Part shown: in pieces, positions 23,478-35,391 of the stretch
Layout of the letters: each line of letters starts with the position of its first letter
How positions within the stretch are numbered: the stretch's first letter is position 1
From: Platerodrilus igneus
Lineage: Eukaryota > Arthropoda > Insecta > Coleoptera > Lycidae
Length of the DNA: 64,000 bases
Direction: 5' to 3'
Assembly: GCA_036346225.1 (NCBI GenBank)
Contig: JARFIW010001187.1
Coordinates: 806,001 to 870,000, forward strand
Translations under genes and position numbers: made by a program
Notes under the pieces: generated by a model
What the model was told of the DNA's origin: nothing
Database searches by the model: none
The model's input: only the letters and a program-made list of their open reading frames with translations

Positions 23478-24640
23478 CATTAATACCCTCTGCGAGCAGA
23501 GAAACCAAGAATTATAACGCAGTAACGACACTACAAGGCAGCCAGAACACCCAAGATTATTGATGTATAAGGAAGTTGGATCTGTGAAGTCCAGGATCTA
23601 CTACGTTGAGAGTAAATAATATCAATTTGCGTAATGAAATAAGATCTTCCAACAAGCCCTTTTTAACAGAAAATTTAAACGTGGATATTACGTGGATGAG
23701 TTCTACAAACTTTAGAAAACGAATTACGTTCTGGGCAGTTCTGGTGAGTATTTCCTGCTTCACAAAAATAAAATTATAAATTTCAAAATTTTATTTGAAA
23801 TATGTAAATATGTTTCTGTGAAGCTAATAGAAAATTGGATTGTGTTACGTCAAATAATTCATTCATATTGCGGAAGATAAACGTAACTACCATTCTCCCT
23901 CGCTATTTTAGGGTAACCCTCATGTTTTACAAAAGATTCAATGCCAGAAATATTGTTTTCCTCAAGGGAATAAGAAGTTTTAAAATCCATAAATTGAATT
24001 TGTCAATTTTACCGAATAATTGCAAGAAACAAAATATTGATCATTCAGTCCGTTTATGCAATTTCTTAAAACCTTTATCATAAAGAATTTATTGCAGGTA
24101 GTATTGAAGGTAGCTTTCTTCAAGTAAGAAATGTGATGAGTATGTTCTCGGCTAGTTAAAAAATTCATATCTATGTCATTTTGATATTCCTCTCTCGCTA
24201 GAAAATCTATCACATTTTTAATCAGTTCAAGAGTTTCAGGTTTATTGTAGCGCACTCATGCATTTGTAGACTATTCTTATAGATGTAATTCTATTTTAAA
24301 ATACATAATTTACTAATTTTATAATATAATATAATACATCATATTATTTGTTTATAAATTCCCAAAAGTTTGTAAAACAGTTATGTACATAAATATATAT
24401 GCAAATTGTAAGACAGCATACTTTCCCTAAATCTCAAGATAAAGCACCAGCAGCTTTGGGATTGTTAAGCTTTATAGACAAGGTTTAGATGTTGGCAATG
24501 AATTGTACAAAACCATAGTAGTAAAAAACACCGAACAAAGCAATATCAATTAATAACGGAATAATTAATCATATTTTCTTATTATTAAATTAATGCATTA
24601 ATCATTCATATGTCTAATTCTACATTATATAATAGTAGTT
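23474..24640. other. No gene recognised
   Basis: Only short frames up to 91 codons, overlapping on opposite strands near 23980-24255. No motif was recognised. Confidence 0.4.
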
Positions 24641-25141
24641 ATACTACCTTCGTACGTGCACAAAAAGTACAATTTTTACACGTAAATTCCCATAAGGAAG
24701 CTCAAGGTTCATTTTGCACTTTTTGTACCAAGCATTGAAATTCCCATAAGGAGGATCTTAAGATCATTTCAAATCATATATCAAATTTTAGAAATTTCAT
24801 TAAAAATGCCGGTTTCCGCGAAAAATTAATAAGAACAATCAAAAACATGTTGCATAGAAGATTTTACTTCTTCGCTAACTATACTCAAAATTAAGGGATG
24901 GGGCCGGTCCTAGTGCAGCGCCTCACGCCTCATCGTCTCTAAACGCCTCCCGATGCCTCACAGCGCCTTACTATGTCGGACATATGTCCGACATAGTAAG
25001 GCGCTGTGATTTGAAATGATCTTAAGATCCTCCTTATGGGGATTTCAATGCTTGGCACAAAAAAATGCAAAATGAACCTTGAACCCCCTATGGGAATTTA
25101 CATGTAAAAATTGCACTTTTTGTGCTCGTACGAAGGTAGTA
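24641..25141. mobile_element. Foldback/MITE-like element with long inverted termini
   Basis: Outer arms of about 130 bp are inverted copies: 24641-24770 beginning ATACTACCTTCGTACG, and its reverse complement ending at 25141. Within the arms CACAAAAAGT, AATTCCCATA and GGATCTTAAGATCATTTCAAATCA are shared. Termini are flanked by TA. The loop holds about 190 bp of non-coding sequence, with repeated GCCTCA/GCGCCT motifs near 24917-24967. No transposase is encoded, so mobilisation would need a protein from elsewhere. A 52-bp perfect palindrome abuts the inner end of the right arm. Confidence 0.8.
24958..25009. repeat. 52-bp perfect palindrome
   Basis: The sequence reads identically on both strands from TCACAGCGCC through the centre CATATG to GGCGCTGTGA, with no spacer and no mismatch. 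It is part of the foldback element and could extrude as a cruciform. Confidence 0.95.
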
Positions 25142-25399
25142 TATCTACTTATAATAACTGGAAATATTAAAAGTTAATCATTTTTTCTGACTACCAAAAC
25201 ATGCGTCATATTAAAGGGGTGATTCTAGTTAAAAAGAATTATTTCCTACCTATACAACCTATAACATGAACAAAATACCATGGGTCGTAGTTGCGCATAC
25301 TTGATTAGGTGATGAACCAACAGAAATATGGCTTTGAATACCTTACAAAACTTTAAACCTACACTAAAGCTAAACTAAACTTAGACTGCCTAATTTATG

Positions 25400-25880
25400 G
25401 TAAGTGAGGCCCCTATCGTCGGCAGTCGGAAATAGCAAACCATTGTTGTTGCCTAAAACTAACTGTAGCATGTTTTCGGCCGTCGGCAGTCGGAAATCGA
25501 GACACATGCTACAGGCCCTAACCTACAGTGACTAAAAACGATCCCTAATTACTGGAGTCGTTAGCCTACATAAACTGAAGGATGTGCTACTTCCAGGAGT
25601 CATAACCTTTGCCAACCGGAAATAGGAATCCCTGCTTGCAGTCTAAAACTAAATGTATCATGTCGCCGGTCACCAGCAGCTGGAGACTGGGGCACATGGT
25701 ACAGGTCGTACCTTAGTGTATGCGTGTATGTATGAATTCTCTAAGCCTTTACCGCGTCCAGGAACTCCGACTATCGGCAGCCGGAAATCAGGACTCTTGG
25801 ATGCGGTTTTCATTTCCGGTATATGTCCTGGCCTTCGACAGCCGGAAGTTGGGTTACACGCCGTATAATTTAAGTAAGGA
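25400..25880. repeat. Degenerate repeat cluster of GGCAGYCGGAAAT units
   Basis: CGGCAGTCGGAAAT occurs twice within about 70 bp (near 25419 and 25486). Variants appear near 25615 (CCAACCGGAAAT), 25776 (CGGCAGCCGGAAAT) and 25836 (CGACAGCCGGAAGT). TAAAACTAACTGTAGCATG-type text also recurs. Spacing is irregular, roughly 60-160 bp. The CCGGAAAT/CCGGAAGT core matches the known ETS-factor site shape, but no promoter is evident. Confidence 0.6.
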
Positions 25881-27804
25881 CGGCTACACTTGCGGCCAAG
25901 TCCCTAACTTATTTTAATTTCAATATTCCTTTCAATAGATAATACACCAAAAAAACAAGCAAAACGCTAAACAAAATAAATCAACCGACAGAACGATGAA
26001 ATATATAAATGTATGTAACATTATTTTGTAATGTTAACGATTAAACAAATCAATTAATTAAAATTCAGTAACTTGAATAAAGTATAAACAAAAATTTATA
26101 CCAATAAATCACCTCATTTTATTTAGGATCCTTTATATTAAAAGACCACATTTACCGATAGCTTCGGGCTAGTAAATTTCAGCGGCAGGTCATCATTTAA
26201 AGCTCTAGACCCCCGTAAGTCAAATACAATAAACCTCTTAAAAGTTTAGTACCTTTTTAGCGTAAATAAAGAAAACCAATTTCAGTTTGAAAAGCTTAAC
26301 ACTTTCGTTGATTGACAGCGGATTATAGGAAACAAAACATTATAAATAGCGGAAACTACTTCCAATTTGATTTGTTCAAATATTACAAGTAATTTTAAGT
26401 AGTCTGGAGACATCCATTGTATTTAAAATCCATTTCGGCTCAAGTAGGTTAGCCGGTCTTTGTTACGGGCAGACTGCTGTCGCCATAGATAGGTTCCACA
26501 TTGCAATAACTAAGTAATTCGTAGAAGGTAAAAATATAATTTAAACCCTTGGGATAAATAATTGCTTCCGTGATTCTCATCTAAAAAGGGGCTGGATTTG
26601 GGTCCTGAAATCTTGTTTTGTGGGAGGTTCTGTTCAGTCATTGGATAACAGAAAATGACGTACATAATTATTAGGGCAGGATTTAATCTATATAACTCAA
26701 GGCTTAGCCAAAAGACGGGGAGTTCTTCCAATGGGGCTGTCCGTGGTCAAGAAGTAGAGAGAAACGTAGTTTGCGGGTAGCGTTTCTCCGGCATGACAGA
26801 CAGAATATTCCACTTCGTATCACGTAAGTAAAAATTGGAAAGAAGTATTACTCTTCCAGTTTCGCGAGGGTTATGCCCATATGTCGCGGATTTATAGTGA
26901 TGCAAGATAAATATTAAAAACTTGTAGGCGTGTGACGCACAAGTAAGTGATATTGTCAAAATTCTGCCGGGTTCGTGTGCCAGTCAATTTTTTTAACATT
27001 ACAAACAGAAGCAACAAGCGAGATTCTCTTCCCAAATTTAATAACTGCTCTACGTTGGAAAACAAACCCTCAAACAATGGACAATTATTAGTAAGTAAGT
27101 TTTTATAATTAAGTAGCATGACAAATTTTAGTTAGTTTGTTTGTTAGGACGTTTTGGCCATAAACCGTTGGATTAATTTAGTGTACGATTTATAATATAA
27201 GTTTTCTTTCATATACAAGTGTCTGATAACTACTTATGTAATCAAAATTTTCATAAATTCCATAGTCACCCGTTTACTTAAATTTCTAAATCAATGAATG
27301 TAAGAGGTTCACGTTTATTGCTCTGTAAATTAAATAGTTTTGTTTGCCGTTGGTTAAGTCAATAGTATTTTTTTATCATAGAAGTTTTATAAGTAGTAAA
27401 AAAGTGAGGAATTGATTAAAAGAAACAATTGTCCTCCTCAAGGTTTTATACGAACATTTGGACATTCTCGACTTGTCTGGCGCCCTTGGCAATTGTCATT
27501 AAGTCACCATATTTTTTTGAAAGGTAAGTGCCACATCTTTGTAGTATATTATAAATTAATTTAACCTTTTTTTCAAAATTTTAACCCTCTATATGATCCA
27601 CGACCTTCCGCTAGCTAGTGCCGGTGACCCCCCTTTAATTTTTGTTTTACAGGCTGATTGTTTTACAGATTATCAATATCACTTTTTGTATTTAATGAAT
27701 TTGAATTTCTATAAATATGGCACATTTCATCTGAGCAGTATATACTCATACCTTTTAAACTTTAAAGAAAAATATAAAGAACAATAAGTCTAAGAACTGA
27801 TTTT
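25881..27804. other. No gene recognised
   Basis: Frames of 64-75 codons only, overlapping across phases. I see no RNA, repeat or domain signature. Confidence 0.4.
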
Positions 27805-27908
27805 ACAAGTGCATTCTTAAGTACATCTAACTATAATAAAAAGCACACTCACATACATACACACACACACACCCACCTACAAACCCACTCCTTCTCTCTC
27901 TCTCCCTT

Positions 27909-27951
<43 letters not shown>

Positions 27952-28125
27952 AAATACAAGTGCATTCTTAAGTACATCTAACTATAATAAAAAGCACACT
28001 CACATACACACACACACACCCACCTACAAACCCACTCCTTCTCTCTCTCTCCCTTTCTCTCTCTCACACACACACATCACACGCACACACACACATACAC
28101 ACACACACACAAAATAAATACTCAC
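27805..28125. repeat. 151-bp tandem duplication containing CA and CT microsatellites
   Basis: The unit starting ACAAGTGCATTCTTAAGTAC occurs at 27805 and again at 27956. Each copy carries the same order: unique head, CACACA run, CCCACCTACAAACCCACTCC, CTCTCT run, CACACA run. The duplication therefore copied a composite microsatellite as one block. Confidence 0.9.
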
Positions 28126-28658
28126 AATACACAAAACACCAAACAATATGATACATTCAATATTCACCCTCCTCCTAATATAAACATACACATGAGGACG
28201 CTATTATATGTATCATATTAAAAATTAAAACAAAAAAAAAAAATTAATATATACATAACATACATACACACATGCAAGTTAAACAAAAAGATCAAGATAT
28301 ATATAAAAATCATTTAATCAAAATTGACTTTTACTTCTATCAAACCAATATTTTATTTCATCAAATTTTTTATATATACACATTATTTCTTTTTAATTAT
28401 TAAAGAAAATTGTTCTAAAAATTCTTCAGAATAAGCTAATGTAAATACCCTCACTGTAAGTAGTTATTTTATTCACTTTAGTAGTTTGTTAATAGTTTGT
28501 ACGTTTTAGTTATTGCCTGTGATCAAGCATAAAAATATATGCGAAAATTTAGGCCATAAAAAAGAGTTTTCTTTATTACCAGCCGACCTAAAACCTGCTA
28601 ATTTCAACACAATCGTATAAAAAGAAGGTCGTTACAATAAAAAAAAAAGTTATACAAG

Positions 28659-28660
<2 letters not shown>
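28126..28660. other. AT-rich, no gene recognised
   Basis: An A-rich run near 28231 and a GAAGGTCGTTACAATAA string just before the (TA)n tract are the only notable items. Confidence 0.4.

Positions 28661-28699
<39 letters not shown>
28661..28699. repeat. (TA)n microsatellite
   Basis: About 20 uninterrupted AT dinucleotides. Confidence 0.95.
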
Positions 28700-28702
<3 letters not shown>

Positions 28703-29930
28703 ATAGGCTATATGCTTTATAATTTTATAGGTAATATTCAAATATAGTTTAAATTGTATGCGCTCTAAAAAATTTTTCGAAAAAATTGTCTCGGTTTTTC
28801 AACCGTAACTCCCTCAATTTTGAAGATAAAAAAGTTTATAAAAACCATTTTGTAGGTAATTTTGCTCTATAACATCGTTTTACTTATAAAACTGTAGGAT
28901 CATTTATTTTTATTATTATAGAGCTTGAAGGGATGAAAAAGGGTGACGCTTACATTTCATTTCACACTTTTAACGGTTATGTCTCAGTCAATTTCCATCG
29001 TATAGTAATTTATAAAAAAACATAAATTTTTGTCAAAAAAATCTAAATTTTTTTACTCTTGTTATTTTTGCGTAAAATTCATAGTTTTTAAGTAATTTTA
29101 AAAAAATGTATAATTATTAAAAAAAAATCCAAAATCGACATTTTATCAAAAACCAAGCATTCTAAACCGGCACAACTTTCACATCACGTAAATAACACCC
29201 AAACAAAATAAAATTTACAAGGAACACGATCAATTTTGATTTTGATGCACTTGACATCACTCTCAGCGCTCGTTTTTTCATAAAAAATGTGAGTACTACG
29301 CTTTATTTTGAACTCGGCAAGTTTTTATCCGATCAACATTTATCAAAGCGAATTTTGAAGGTATTTTTAAGCACTTTAAAAAGTATCTAATAACATTTTT
29401 TGATAAAACTGACCCATCCGCTGATATTTGACATTGAACATTTCATTTTCAACATTTCGTGAAAAAAGTCCGTTTCAACCGTCTATAACTTGAATAATAT
29501 AGCAGTATGAATTTTTTACAAGAGAGCTTTTTTCTTCATTTTTTTATTAGCTTCATTTTTTCTCTACACTTTTTTTTATTGAACTTGAATTTTTCGAGTT
29601 ATTTTCAAAAACCGCCCAAAAACAGGGTTTTTCTGGTCAAAAATTAGTATTTTCAACCGCATACAACTGAAAAGCTATGGGGTATACAAAAAAATTTCAT
29701 ACGTACTTTTCTGCTTAAAATGAGTCCATCTATCGATTTCCGGAATTATTTGGAATAACGCAGTCCCCACCCCCTAGAAGGGGTGAGTACCGCCCCTAAA
29801 GAGATTATATTGGCACTGGGTCACTTTTGCTTTTTATGCTATTCTTGACCAACTGTCAAAATTTCAAGACGATCGATGAAGGTTCAACGAATCGAGACCC
29901 CCAAAACCATCAGTGACTAGACTAAACAGT
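28700..29930. other. Unclassified, possibly a non-autonomous interspersed repeat
   Basis: Homopolymer-rich text with recurring phrases: TCAACCGT (near 28798 and 29476), AACTTGAAT-type strings and TTTTTCGAGTTATTTTC. A short GC-rich inverted motif at about 29767 reads CCCCACCCCCTAGAAGGGG. It looks like the body of a non-coding element, but I found no inverted termini and no second copy in the window. No long frame is present. Confidence 0.3.
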
Positions 29931-31724
29931 CTGTTTGTCGTAAAAGCTACAGAATTTTATTATAATCGGTTTGGAATTAGACTGGTGACGAAACCCAATG
30001 CGATGTGCACAGTCAACCATAACATTTGAAAACACAAAAGTGTCTAATCGTTTCTTTAAAAAAATTATTTAGAACCACTTCAATGCTCTTATTGGATGAT
30101 TTCGTGATACCATGCACCAGCAAACAATTGCGACGCGAATACGATTCTAAATTATCCAATTGATCTTCAAGTTTATGAAACAGTTTTTATTTCATCTAAG
30201 CAATATAAAAGGTGTTGTTTAAACTTGACAAATTAAGGTGCTAATTTCAACGAAATGAACAGTTGTGTCGTCACGTTTGTTAAGTGCTGCTTTTAATTTG
30301 GACTCGAAACATTTCATTGCTACATCACGCAACATCGACCTTGTTGTAGCTTGAGTAAATAAAAAGAAAAATATTCTAATAGTATGCCGCTTCGCAGTTA
30401 TGGCGCACAGCGACAAGTGGCACCTCGTGGTTTTACCTTCCCTTCGAACATGTGATTCGTTCTCTATCCTCCACTCGTTATTAATTCATAGGACTCTTAA
30501 AAATTATTGATCTTACTATCGGTATACTTATTATTATCTCCCGAGGCAGCAAAGCATATTTTACCTATCTGTTCAAATAACCTGAACAAGTCAATACAAA
30601 ATAACAAAACCTCAATTAGTTTCAACACATTGTACTGTTTCCCATGTCCATATCTTTTTTTGGTAAATGCTTACCTTGTATTTAATTTTCACATTCGTTG
30701 AACATTAAAATTCGACATAAAAATTGTGTTTTTTAATCATATAAATGGCTCTAATAAATTAAAGCTTTATTGAAAGCTATGAAATTTATCCTATTTCTAT
30801 ACGAATAAAGTGGCTTGAGCATACACTTGTTTAATGATAATCGATTGTTTATTTTTGGAGAAATGAACTTTCAATTCGGGGGGGTCTTAAACTTTTAACT
30901 CCGACAGTAGTACAAAAATGTCCTCAGACAGATTTTTTCAAAATGTCTTGTTTTAAAAAATACTAGCAAAATGACAGCAATAAACTCCCTTCGCAGAGTC
31001 GGTAAAAGCCAAAGACCTGTCACTTCGAGATTCTGAGGTCTGAGGTATAAACTCTATATAAAATATAGTTTTGCTTATATTAGACAATTATTTTTACTTC
31101 ACACCCAGTTAATCAGGCATAAAGGTTTTGCATACGAGCATTTTAAATTCAACCATAAAATAAATCAAATACCATTACTTAAATATGGATATTACTTATA
31201 AATAAAATCCAAAAACCTATTTAAATAAAATTTATTTCAGATAGAGGCAGAAAAGCTCATGTTCAGTACATGAAAACTTAAATCCCTTTAGCCCTTGCTA
31301 TATTCATGCCAGAAAGGATTTCAGTTTTCAGCATCCAAACTTTTACAATTTTACTTATTGCCTTCTATTTAAATGAAGCCGTATAAATACTTTGCACACG
31401 CACGTAAAAATTAGTTTCAAATTAATACGTCTAGAAATTGCAATCTTTCAGAAAACTAATTTATTAGAGATTAGGCTTCGTCTGGAGGTATTAGGAACTC
31501 ATTTCTGTAATGTGGTTTTGAAGTCGTAGTATCCGTATGGTTTAGAAGGGTATTCAATAAACTGAGTTGTCGGAGTTTCTGTTTTACAATATCATACAGT
31601 TTTGTATATGCTGTGTGTAAAATTCAATGGTAAAAGGGAGCTAGTTCAATAATACGAAGGTTGTAAATAAAGTAGTGGTAACTCAGATATAACAAAATTT
31701 ATTAGGAACAGATAACTAAACTTG
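29931..31724. other. No gene recognised
   Basis: Short frames only, the longest 65 codons at 30219-30416 on the minus strand. No recognisable motif. Confidence 0.4.
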
Positions 31725-32420
31725 TTACATTTCTTCAATATAACAACCCGCAAAACCCGGTACCTTTTTCCAAATGGCGCGAGGATGTGGGATACCTGTG
31801 CCAAGATGTTGTTGGTTGATGACTGCGGCGTGGCGCTCTATCGCTCGAAGCACAGAGGTCACGTTAGAAAATTGGGTGATACGGAGAGGTGTATTCAACT
31901 GAGGAAAGAGATCGAAGTCATAAGGACTCATGCCAGGTGAATATAGAGGGTGTCCCAATATCTCCCACTGCCACCGTCGCAACAAAGTGGTAACACTTTG
32001 TGCCACATGACAACCAGCGTTCTCATGCAATAAGATAGGAAAATCGTCGCCTAATAAATGTGATCGTTTACCGGACGTAGATGTTGCAGTATATATCGTC
32101 ACTAGTTAGCTGTGTTGACAGTTTCTCCTTCAGGCACGACATGCGTAAGAATAACACCCTCACAATAAGCACAATCTTAACTCGATGGGGTTCCTGTAGG
32201 GCTTTCTGCGGGCGTAACAAATCTTGCTAAAGTCATTCATTCTATTAACGCTTTAATTCAGGCTTGTAGGCTCATGTTCACGTCTCATCAATGGCTATAA
32301 TATGCTGTAGAAATACATCTCCTTCATTGCAGTATCTGTCGAGATGGACACCGGCCAGAGCATGCCGGTGCCATTTTTGTACGTCAGTGAGTATGTGTGG
32401 AACCCAGCGGGTTTATTACT
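31725..32420 (-). pseudogene. Mariner (DD34D) transposase relic, copy 1
   Basis: On the minus strand the 5' part (near 32420-32280) reads VPHILTDVQKWHR followed by LQHIIAIDET. This is the mariner WVPHxL block and the first catalytic Asp context (I.DET). A damaged middle follows, then a 125-codon frame (31725-32102) with ILLHENAGCHVAQ and HPLYSPGMSPYDFDLFP. Thirty-four residues separate the HEN and SPYD positions, which gives DD34D spacing and marks mariner. The second catalytic Asp is changed to Glu (HEN), and in-frame stops occur near 32285, so it is inactive. The N-terminal DNA-binding region is missing. Confidence 0.85.
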
Positions 32421-32636
32421 TTCAAATTACTTAAGCTATTCTCAATACTAACACTCAGATTAAATAAAATATACAGTTAGACGAAAATTTTCGTTGTGAA
32501 GTGTTTGTTTTCAGGTTTGGGACCGATATAGAAAAGGTCTTGGGTATCCTTCCAAAGATACTTTTTGTACTTTAACAACAACCACTAGTTTATTTCCCAG
32601 GATACGCGGTTGAACATCATAACTGTGACCTCATGC
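32421..32636. other. No feature recognised
   Basis: A short spacer between the mariner relic and the SINE trimer. Confidence 0.4.
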
Positions 32637-32650
32637 GGCTAGATACACTG

Positions 32651-32911
32651 TACGCCCAAGGTCCCGGGTTCGAATCTCGACACGAACCGCTTTAAAAAAT
32701 GTTAGGCGAGCATTTTTCGCATAAAAATACACCCTCGTTCGGATGAACGATGAAATGGAAGTCCTGTGTGTGTGTGTTGTCACGCACGTTAAAGATCCCT
32801 ACCTTGCTTGGAACAGCGAGGGTTCGGCAAAATTCAAAATTTTCCAGGTAAAAAAACTCGCTTCCTGGCCAATGTAGTACCTTCGGGTGGAGCATTGAAA
32901 AATCACGTGTA
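32651..32911 (+). mobile_element. tRNA-derived SINE, copy 3 (5'-truncated)
   Basis: It starts in the tRNA anticodon-arm region (TACGCCCAAGG), keeps the B box GGGTTCGAATCTC and the whole body, and ends AATCACGTGTAA. The A box is missing. Confidence 0.85.
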
Positions 32912-32925
32912 AGGCTAGATACATT

Positions 32926-33225
32926 GGCGGCTTCATGGGGTAGTTGGTGTGTGTGTGACAACTACGCCCAAGGTCCCGGGTTCGAATCCAGACACGGCCC
33001 GCTTGAAAAATGTTAGGCGAGCATTTTTCACAAAAATACACCCTCGTTCGGATGAGAGGTAAAATGGAAGTCCCGTGTGCGAGTGTTGTCATGCACGTTA
33101 AAGATCCCTACTTTGCTTGGTACAGCAAGGGTTCGGTAAAATTCCAAATTTTCCAGGTAAAATAAACTCGCTTCCTGGCCAATGTAGTACCTTCGGGTGA
33201 AGCATTGGAATAAAATCACATGTAA
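32926..33225 (+). mobile_element. tRNA-derived SINE, copy 4 (full length)
   Basis: It starts GGCGGCTTCATGG. The A box is at 32936-32947 (TGGGGTAGTTGG) and the B box at 32978-32989 (GGGTTCGAATCC), both close to consensus. The body and the AATCACATGTAA end are intact. Confidence 0.9.
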
Positions 33226-33238
33226 GGCTAGATACATT

Positions 33239-33479
33239 ATCCCGACTCGGACGACTGCTTGAAAAATGGCAGGTGAGCATTTTTCGCAAAAATTACGCGC
33301 TCGTTCGGATGAGAGGTTAAATGGAGGTCTGGTGTATGAGTGTTGTCATGCACGTTAAAGATCCCTACCTTGCCTGGAACGGCAAGGGTTCGGCAAAATT
33401 CTAAATTTCCGGGTACCAAAAAACTCGCCTCTTGGCCAATGTAATACTTTCGGGTAGAGCATTGGAAATGTAAATGCAC
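33239..33479 (+). mobile_element. tRNA-derived SINE, copy 5 (5'-truncated)
   Basis: The tRNA head is lost or scrambled. The recognisable match begins at GCTTGAAAAATGG and runs through the CACGTTAAAGATCCCTACC body to the CATTGG end. Confidence 0.8.
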
Positions 33480-33492
33480 GGCTAGATACATT

Positions 33493-34618
33493 ATTTCTAA
33501 ATCTCATCTAATTTCCTATACCAGTTTTAGGAAGGAACACAGAAAGATAGAAAAAAAGTAGAAGAACTAGGAAACAACAAACGTTCCGTCTGATCGAAAT
33601 GAAGAACGTTCGGAGTCTCATGAAGGTAGAAAATTTGCACTTACGAATGGATAGCTTACGACTAGCTTTGGCAGGAAAAATTTCGTGCCATCTATATAGG
33701 TTGTGGGTTTTATTATAAGTCAGAAAATAGTAAGAAATGTAAGAAATATTCAACCAGATGTTATTCGAAAATAGTGTTATTAATAAATCAACAGACGGCG
33801 ATAGCACAATTATACACGCACGTATAAGAACATGATAAGAAAATCGAAAAACGTATGTTACCAGTATGACGAGCGGGATAGTAAGAAAATAACGAAATCA
33901 GCAATAAAATGCTCACCCGAATTACGGTAACAGACACGGAAGGAAAAGAAAAAAAAATGAATGCCGTGCTATTCCAATCGAAAGATGGGCGGGGGGGGGG
34001 GTCCTAAAGACCGAAACAAAACAATACGCAACCCACAACCCAACTCGCCCTCAAAAAATTATTATTAAATACATAACACCTACATGTGGACAGACTAATG
34101 TTCTGTCCAATACAAAGAATACAACACTGAACTAACAACACTCATTTATTATGGGGTGTATTACAGCATTTTTCTACATATTTATCCTCGTATAGCTATA
34201 CCCCATAATACATAACAATAAAAAAATATCACCTGTAAATATCCATAAAAATATCCCACATAAATGTAAACCTCAACAGGACTAGAATCTTACGATGACG
34301 ATGACGAGCTTGCATTCAATAGAATCTATTAAACCTATGAAACAAAGTGCATATTCACAATGATGCCTTTAAGCGCAATCAACATCAACAGTTAATCAAA
34401 TACAACAGCTGATGGATATTTAACAAGTCCACATGTAATTTCGCAAGCAATCCCCTCGGTTATCCATCAATATAAAAAAACATCACACCAAAACCTACGC
34501 TAATATCCTGCTTCTAGTAGATAACAATATTAAATAAGCAAAATTAGTTTCCTCATCAATTTCTTAATATTTATGTAATACATTAAAATCCACGTACCAT
34601 AAATAAGTAGAGCTATTA
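33493..34618. other. No gene recognised
   Basis: A 99-codon minus-strand frame at 33508-33807 resembles nothing I know. A G10-type run occurs near 33990. Confidence 0.4.
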
Positions 34619-34740
34619 TTTACCTTTTTTCTTAATCTTCTTTGGGAATTAAAATCTAAACATAGTTTTTAAAATCATCAAAGATGATTTTAAAAATTAT
34701 TAGTGGTTTAATTCCCAAAGAAGATTAAGAAAAATGCTAA
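34619..34740. repeat. Inverted repeat (hairpin), about 120 bp, MITE-like
   Basis: CTTAATCTTCTTTGGGAATTAAA at 34631-34653 is mirrored at 34707-34729, and TTTTTAAAATCATC near 34666-34679 is mirrored right after it. The arms are about 50-60 bp with very little loop. No coding content. Confidence 0.85.
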
Positions 34741-35094
34741 ACAAACTTACAGGGAGTATCTATTGTTTTACCTGTTGCTTTTGATGGCATTCCCTCGCCT
34801 AGGCGGTTAAAAGTTATGGGTAACTGCAATAAGTACCCATCTCATCATAACTTGATGCTAACGGCAGCCAGACGAGATGTGCTGTAACGACAAAGCAAAA
34901 CTCTCTGTGTCAAGGTCGAATAAGCACTGGTTCAAAGATCTTAAGGATGTAAAGGTAAAATAATACGGAGAATATAAGGTACAATCACGGACAGTCACAT
35001 AAAAAGGAACAAGTTTTCACCATAAGGATTTTGTAACATCCCGATTGGGTGTATAATATTTTATCACAGACGAAACCACGTGAAGCGACATTTG
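34741..35094. other. No gene recognised
   Basis: Spacer between the hairpin and the next SINE. No features seen. Confidence 0.4.
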
Positions 35095-35391
35095 GGCGGC
35101 TTCGTGGATCAGATAGCTTCGCGTATGACTGCTGATTCCAAGGTACTGGGTTTGAATCCCAACACCGACGGCTTGAAAAATGTTGACGAGCATTTTTCAT
35201 AAAAGTACGCTTTCCTTCGAATGAGAGGTAAAATGTAGGTGCCGTATATGAGTATTGTCACGCACGTTTAAGATCCATATCTTGCTTGGAATAGCAAGGG
35301 TTCGGCAAACTCAAAATTTGCAGGTAAAAAAACTCGCTTCCTGGCCAATGTAGTACGTTCGGGTGGAACATTGGAAAAAATCAAATATAAA
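35095..35391 (+). mobile_element. tRNA-derived SINE, copy 6
   Basis: It starts GGCGGCTTCGTGG. The head is diverged but includes a B-box variant, GGGTTTGAATCCC. The body shows CACGCACGTTTAAGATCC and TCGCTTCCTGGCCAATGTAG, ending near AATCAAATATAA. Target duplications are not clear. Confidence 0.85.

Larger units (their letters stand above)
32637..33492 (+). repeat. Tandem array of three SINE copies punctuated by a shared 13-mer
   Basis: GGCTAGATACATT (or GGCTAGATACACT) occurs at 32637-32649, 32913-32925, 33226-33238 and 33480-33492. It brackets three SINE copies in the same orientation: 32651-32911 (5'-truncated), 32926-33225 (full length, 300 bp) and 33239-33479 (5'-truncated). A single insertion gives two copies of a target duplication. 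Four copies imply that a SINE plus its flank was later duplicated in tandem, or that insertions repeatedly used one site. The copies have since diverged. Confidence 0.85.

Noticed and set aside
32940..33000. tRNA gene, because A and B boxes are close to consensus
   Set aside because: The tRNA-like head continues into the shared SINE body, and the acceptor stem does not close as in a tRNA.
33508..33807. 99-codon minus-strand hydrophobic frame
   Set aside because: Low-complexity F/L/S-rich translation of AT-rich DNA with no family resemblance.
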